Assembly (NCBI RefSeq): GCF_021390425.1
Contig: NZ_JAJUWY010000007.1
Location: forward strand, 62,001-126,000
DNA from: Lysobacter sp. GX 14042
GTDB lineage: Bacteria > Pseudomonadota > Gammaproteobacteria > Xanthomonadales > Xanthomonadaceae
Length of the DNA stretch: 64,000 nt
Direction: 5' to 3'
The position numbers and the translations under genes are program-made. Within the stretch, counting starts at the first letter, position 1, and every line of letters begins with the position of its first letter. The notes under the pieces were generated by a model. It had not been told where the DNA came from. It searched no databases and was given only the letters and a program-made list of their open reading frames with translations. Positions 59,864 through 64,000 of this stretch are shown here, piece by piece.

Positions 59864-61414
59864 GTGAGCAAGAAGATCGACATCGACCTGCTCGACGGCG
59901 GCGGCGACTCGCTGTACGTCAAGGAGCGCAAGGTCTATCCCCGCGACGTCCATGGAAAACTGGATCGCCTGCGCCGCCTCGCCGTGTGGTGGCTGCTGGG
60001 CATGTTCTACGTCTTCCCGTGGCTGCGCTGGGACGACCGCCAGGCGGTGTTGTTTGACCTGCCCGCGCGCCAGTTCCATGTCTTCGGGCTGACCTTCTGG
60101 CCGCAGGACTTCAGCTTCCTGGCGCTGCTGCTGATCATCTTGGCGCTGACCCTGTTCTTCGTCACCGCCGTGGCCGGGCGCCTGTGGTGCGGCTTCGCCT
60201 GCCCGCAGACGGTCTGGACCGAGGTGTTCCTGTGGATGGAGCGCTGGACCGAGGGCGACCGCGCCAAGCGGATGAAGCTCGACGCCGGTCCCTGGAACCG
60301 CGAGAAGCTCCTGCGCAAGGGCGCCAAGCACCTGCTGTGGGTGGTGTTCGCGCTGTGGACCGGCTTCACCTTCGTCGGCTTCTTCACCCCGATCACCGGC
60401 CTGGCGGCACGGGTGTGGCCGTTCGCCTGGAACGGCTGGGAAACCTTCTGGGTGCTGTTCTACGGCCTGGCGACCCTGGGCAACGCCGGTTTCCTGCGCG
60501 AGCAGGTGTGCAAGTACATGTGCCCGTATGCGCGCTTCCAGAGCGCGATGTTCGACCGCGACACCCTGATCATCGCCTACGACCCGATGCGCGGCGAGCC
60601 GCGTGGCCCGCGTCGCCGCGGCGTGGGCAGCGTGGCCCAGCGCGGCCGCGCGCTGCTCGAGAAGTTCACCGCCTACGACTACGTGTTCCGTGCCGCCAAG
60701 CATCCCAGCGCGGCCGACTCGCGGGCCCAGGCGCGCGGCACCATCACCTTCGACGTCGCCTCCGAGGAGGCCGCGCCGCTGCCCAGGTTCGCGCCCGAGG
60801 AGCTGGGCGACTGCATCGACTGCACCATGTGCGTGCAGGTCTGCCCGGTCGGCATCGACATCCGCAACGGCCTGCAGTACGAGTGCATCGCCTGTGGCCT
60901 GTGCGTGGACGCCTGCAACGACGTCATGGACAAGATGGGCTACGAGCGCGGCCTGATCCGCTACACCTCGCAGAACGCGATCGACGGCGAGCCGACCCGG
61001 GTGCTGCGCCCGCGCATCCTGGTCTACGGCGCCCTGCTGCTGGCGCTGATCGTCGCCTTCGCCTGGGGGATCGGCACCCGCAGCACGCTGATCGCCGACG
61101 TGCTGCGCGATCGCAACGCGCTGTACCGGGTGGTCGGCGACAGCGTGGACAACGTCTATACCCTCAAGCTCGTAAACAAGACCGATGCCGCCCGGCAGTA
61201 CCGGGTCACGGTCGAATCGGCCAATGCGGCGATCACCCTGCGTGGCGGGGACAGCCAGCAGGTGCAGGCCGGGCCGTCGCAGGTGCTGTCGGTACCGCTC
61301 GAGCTGACCGCCCCGGGTGACACCCGCGGCCGCCATGACGTGACCTTCGTGATCGAGAGCGCCGATGGCAGCGCCCGCGAGACGGTCGACAGCAGCTTCT
61401 TCGGACCGATGTGA
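59864..61414 (+). CDS. ccoG: Cytochrome c oxidase accessory protein CcoG (FixG/RdxA)
   Basis: 516 residues from a GTG at 59864 with AAGGAA before it; an upstream GTG (59846) lies inside the previous gene. Several membrane helices, a four-Cys region in GRLWCGFACPQTVW and CKYMCPYARFQ, and two 4Fe-4S clusters in CIDCTMCVQVCPVGID and CIACGLCVDACNDV are complete. An Ig-like domain ends the chain. FixG acts as a cupric reductase that supplies Cu(I) for oxidase assembly. The stop overlaps ccoH. Confidence 0.95.
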   Translation: MSKKIDIDLLDGGGDSLYVKERKVYPRDVHGKLDRLRRLAVWWLLGMFYVFPWLRWDDRQAVLFDLPARQFHVFGLTFWPQDFSFLALLLIILALTLFFVTAVAGRLWCGFACPQTVWTEVFLWMERWTEGDRAKRMKLDAGPWNREKLLRKGAKHLLWVVFALWTGFTFVGFFTPITGLAARVWPFAWNGWETFWVLFYGLATLGNAGFLREQVCKYMCPYARFQSAMFDRDTLIIAYDPMRGEPRGPRRRGVGSVAQRGRALLEKFTAYDYVFRAAKHPSAADSRAQARGTITFDVASEEAAPLPRFAPEELGDCIDCTMCVQVCPVGIDIRNGLQYECIACGLCVDACNDVMDKMGYERGLIRYTSQNAIDGEPTRVLRPRILVYGALLLALIVAFAWGIGTRSTLIADVLRDRNALYRVVGDSVDNVYTLKLVNKTDAARQYRVTVESANAAITLRGGDSQQVQAGPSQVLSVPLELTAPGDTRGRHDVTFVIESADGSARETVDSSFFGPM

Positions 61415-61989
61415 TGATTGACAACAACGACCAGGCTCCAGAGCAGAAATCCTCCCCGTGGCGCCAGCCGGTGATGTGGCTGGTGATCGGGCTGCCGATG
61501 GCGGTGGTGATCGCGGGCATCGTGATGATCATCCTTGCCGGCGGGCAGGGGGCGACCGATGTCGTGCCCGACGACGTCCGCCGCACGGCGCAGATCCAGA
61601 CCGCCGACCTGGGGCCCGACCAGCGCGCCCACGACCTGCGCCTGAGCGCGATCGCCCGCATCGACCTGGAGGGCGGCTTCGTCGAGGTGCTGCCGGTCAA
61701 TGGCGACTTCGACCGCGGGGCGCCGCTGCGCCTGCAGCTGCTGCACCCGGCACTGGAGGACGGCGACCTCGGCTTCGAGTTGCAGCCGACCGACACCGGC
61801 TGGCGCGCCGATGCCGCCCCGGGCGTGGACCACGCCTGGCGGGTACGGCTGGAACCGCTCGACGGCCAGTGGCGCCTGCAGGGCCGGATGCCGGCCGGGC
61901 AGCAGGCGGTGAGCCTGCGGCCGACGATGGACCTGGGCGCCCCGGAAGGCGCCACCGGCGAGCCGCCCGTGCCCGGACAGGCGCAGTAG
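61411..61989 (+). CDS. ccoH: FixH family protein
   Basis: 192 residues from a GTG at 61411 that overlaps the ccoG stop (the ATG at 61414 is the alternative). One membrane helix (PVMWLVIGLPMAVVIAGIVMII) and a periplasmic beta-sandwich. FixH is needed for cbb3 oxidase assembly, probably by contact with the copper ATPase. It sits between ccoG and ccoI as usual. Confidence 0.88.
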   Translation: MMIDNNDQAPEQKSSPWRQPVMWLVIGLPMAVVIAGIVMIILAGGQGATDVVPDDVRRTAQIQTADLGPDQRAHDLRLSAIARIDLEGGFVEVLPVNGDFDRGAPLRLQLLHPALEDGDLGFELQPTDTGWRADAAPGVDHAWRVRLEPLDGQWRLQGRMPAGQQAVSLRPTMDLGAPEGATGEPPVPGQAQ

Positions 61990-61998
61990 GCGCATGCG

Positions 61999-64000
61999 AT
62001 GTCGGCAACGCTGCTACAGGCTGACCGGGGGGCCGCCGCCGCGGTGACCGCCGCCATGGCCTGCCACCACTGTGGCGAGCCGCTGCCGGCCAGCCCCTCG
62101 CTGCACCGCATCGACGGCGTCGAGCAGCGCTTCTGCTGCGAAGGCTGCGCGGCGGCGGCGCAGTGGATCGACGAGGCCGGGCTGGACGACTATTACCGGC
62201 TGCGCAGCGAGCATGCCGGGCGCGTCGGCACCGAGGCGGTCGACCTGTCGGTCTGGGACCGCAGCGAGATCCATGCCGAGCACGCCCGCGAGATTCCCGG
62301 CGGCCGCGAGATCACCCTGCTGACCGACGGCATGCGCTGCGCCGCCTGCGCCTGGCTGATCGACCGCGCGCTGGTGCGCGAGCCGGGCGTGATCGAGGCC
62401 AGCGCCAATGCGGTCACCGGGCGCATCCGGCTGGCTTGGGACCCCGGGAAGACGGTCCTGTCGCGCCCGCTGCAACGCCTGCTGGCACTGGGCTACAAGC
62501 CCTGGCTGGCGGGTGGCGAAGAGCGCGAGAAGGCCCGCCGCGCCGACCGCAACCGCGACCTGGTCCGCATCGGCATCGCCGGGCTGGCCTCGATGCAGGC
62601 GATGATGGTCGCCGAGGCGCTGTACTTGGACTTCGGCAACACCATGTCGGTGCCGGCGCGCGACTTCCTGCGCTGGATCACCTTCCTGCTCTCGACCCCG
62701 GTGGTGTTCTGGTCCGGCTGGCCGTTCCTGTCCGGCGCCTGGCGCGAACTGCGCCACCGCCAGCTGGGCATGGATACGCTGATCGCCAGCTCGACCCTGC
62801 TGGCCTACTTCGCCAGCGTCGTCGCCACCATCCAGGGCCTCGCGCACGTGTGGTACGACGCGGCGGTGATGTTCGTGTTCCTGCTGCTGGCGGCGCGGAT
62901 GCTGGAAAAGCGTGCCCGCGCGACCGCCTCGGCGCAGGTCGATGCCCTGGCCCGCGCGCGGCCGGCTTTCGCCACCCGGGAACGTGCCGATGGCAGCCGC
63001 GAGTCGGTGCCGCTGGCGGCGCTGGAGGTCGGCGACGTGGCCTGCGTGGCGGTCGGCGAGGTGGTGCCCGCCGATGGCCGGCTGCTCGAGCCGGCGCGGC
63101 TGGAGGAGGCGCTGCTGACCGGCGAGTCGGCCCCCGTCGAACGCGCGGCCGGCGAGACCGCCTATGCCGGCACCGTCTGCCGCGAACGCCCGACCCGGCT
63201 GCGGGTCCTGGCCACCGGTGCCGGCACCCGCTTGGCCGAGCTGTCGCACCTGGTCGAGCAGGCGCAGTCGCAGCGCCCGGCGCTGGCACGCACCGCCGGG
63301 CGGATCGCCCACCACTTCGTCGCCGGCCTGCTGGTCGCGACCCTGCTGGTGTACCTGGGCTGGCGCCTGTACGACCCTTCGCGCGCCTTCGAGGTCACCC
63401 TTTCGCTGCTGGTGATCAGCTGCCCCTGCGCGCTGTCGCTGGCGGTTCCCTCGGCGCTGGCCTCGGCGCATGGCGCGCTGGCCCGGCTGGGGGTGCTGGC
63501 GGTACGCGGCAATGCGATGGAGACCCTGGCCGGCGCCACCGACATCATCTTCGACAAGACCGGCACGCTCAGCGACGGGCACCCGGAACTGGTCGAGGTC
63601 GAGCTGCTGGATGCCGGGCTGGACCGCGAGGCGGTGCTGCGGATCGCCGCGGCGCTGGAGCGCGACAGCGGCCACCCGATCGCCGCGGCCTTCGCCCGGG
63701 TCACCGGGGCGCCGGAGGCCAGCGGGGTCGAGGCGGTGCCGGGGCACGGCATCGGTGGCACGGTGGACGGCGTCGGCTGGCGCCTGGGGCGTGCCGGGTT
63801 CGCGACCGGCGGACGCGCGCAGGACGATGCGCGCATCTGGCTGGGTGACGGCGGTCGCGCGGTGGCGCGCTTCCGCCTGGCCGAGGCGGAGCGCCCGGAT
63901 GCCGCCGCCGCGGTCGCCGCGCTGCGTGCGTTGGGGCTGCGGGTGCACCTGGCCAGCGGCGATGCCGCCGAGCCGGTGGCACGCTTTGCCGCCCGGGTCG
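61999..64000 (+). CDS. ccoI: Copper-translocating P-type ATPase CcoI (FixI), 3' end missing
   Basis: The frame is open from the ATG at 61999 to the window edge (667 codons), so the C-terminus is cut. An N-terminal zinc-finger-like region (CHHCGEPL, CCEGC), a heavy-metal domain with MRCAACAWL, the actuator loop LTGESAPV, the membrane metal site SCPCALS and the phosphorylation site DKTGT are present. The nucleotide-binding domain is partly seen (SGHPIAAAFA). It moves copper outward to the oxidase assembly machinery. The SPC-type ion motif and operon context say FixI, not CopA. Ribosome binding is weak (overlap region GTAGGCGC). Confidence 0.95.
   Translation, partial: MSATLLQADRGAAAAVTAAMACHHCGEPLPASPSLHRIDGVEQRFCCEGCAAAAQWIDEAGLDDYYRLRSEHAGRVGTEAVDLSVWDRSEIHAEHAREIPGGREITLLTDGMRCAACAWLIDRALVREPGVIEASANAVTGRIRLAWDPGKTVLSRPLQRLLALGYKPWLAGGEEREKARRADRNRDLVRIGIAGLASMQAMMVAEALYLDFGNTMSVPARDFLRWITFLLSTPVVFWSGWPFLSGAWRELRHRQLGMDTLIASSTLLAYFASVVATIQGLAHVWYDAAVMFVFLLLAARMLEKRARATASAQVDALARARPAFATRERADGSRESVPLAALEVGDVACVAVGEVVPADGRLLEPARLEEALLTGESAPVERAAGETAYAGTVCRERPTRLRVLATGAGTRLAELSHLVEQAQSQRPALARTAGRIAHHFVAGLLVATLLVYLGWRLYDPSRAFEVTLSLLVISCPCALSLAVPSALASAHGALARLGVLAVRGNAMETLAGATDIIFDKTGTLSDGHPELVEVELLDAGLDREAVLRIAAALERDSGHPIAAAFARVTGAPEASGVEAVPGHGIGGTVDGVGWRLGRAGFATGGRAQDDARIWLGDGGRAVARFRLAEAERPDAAAAVAALRALGLRVHLASGDAAEPVARFAARV

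Overview
The window comes from a very GC-rich (roughly 70%) gammaproteobacterium, most likely a member of the Xanthomonadaceae/Lysobacteraceae (Luteimonas or Lysobacter type). The evidence is gene content and protein style: DUF3247, DUF3297 and DUF1415 proteins, a dihydrolipoyl dehydrogenase that carries its own lipoyl domain next to aceF, a YajQ protein, a FabA of the short xanthomonad type and dense overlapping operons. I see no rRNA, tRNA, CRISPR array, insertion sequence or prophage. Almost all of it reads as chromosomal core with a few accessory operons.

Layout. 1-6200: the 3' end of an HD-GYP gene, a PepSY protein, small conserved unknowns, a cold shock protein, then the Ku-LigD two-gene end-joining system. 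6200-9210: a tiny Gln/Gly-rich protein, an L,D-transpeptidase, an M23 peptidase and a periplasmic arylesterase. 9230-12520: the divergent YbbA/YbbP-type ABC exporter. 12520-18250: a Nei-like glycosylase, RsmC-like and RsuA rRNA modification enzymes, DUF1415, YajQ, a DMT transporter and OmpW. 18470-21800: pyruvate dehydrogenase E2 and E3. 21890-29460: a DUF2061 membrane gene behind a Fur-box-like palindrome, diverging from the complete nine-gene F1Fo ATP synthase operon atpIBEFHAGDC. 29540-32580: P1 peptidase, GtrA, GlmU.

32630-42510 is one leftward operon of eight genes: an HlyD-type adaptor, a MacB-type ATPase, two tandem pairs of FtsX/MacB permeases, an NtrC-type response regulator and its NtrY-like histidine kinase. 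In front of it I find a near-consensus sigma-54 promoter, and about 75-110 bp further upstream an inverted repeat suited to be the enhancer site of the regulator. The operon therefore looks self-regulated, and it is the most interesting system in the window.

42670-49570: GlmS (with a small palindromic DNA element inserted in frame), a coupled unknown gene, cobS-cobC-cobT, and a cobalamin riboswitch in front of btuB. 49620-52890: a stand-alone TfoX C-terminal domain coupled to a methionine-sulfoxide reductase, a His-rich exported protein, fabB and fabA. 52950-64000: a low-oxygen respiratory block, nirK (copper nitrite reductase fused to cytochrome c)-nirV-sco, then ccoNOQP-unknown-ccoGHI, cut by the window end. 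Each of these two transcription units has a DNR/FNR-type palindrome upstream, which fits a bacterium that respires at low oxygen and reduces nitrite.
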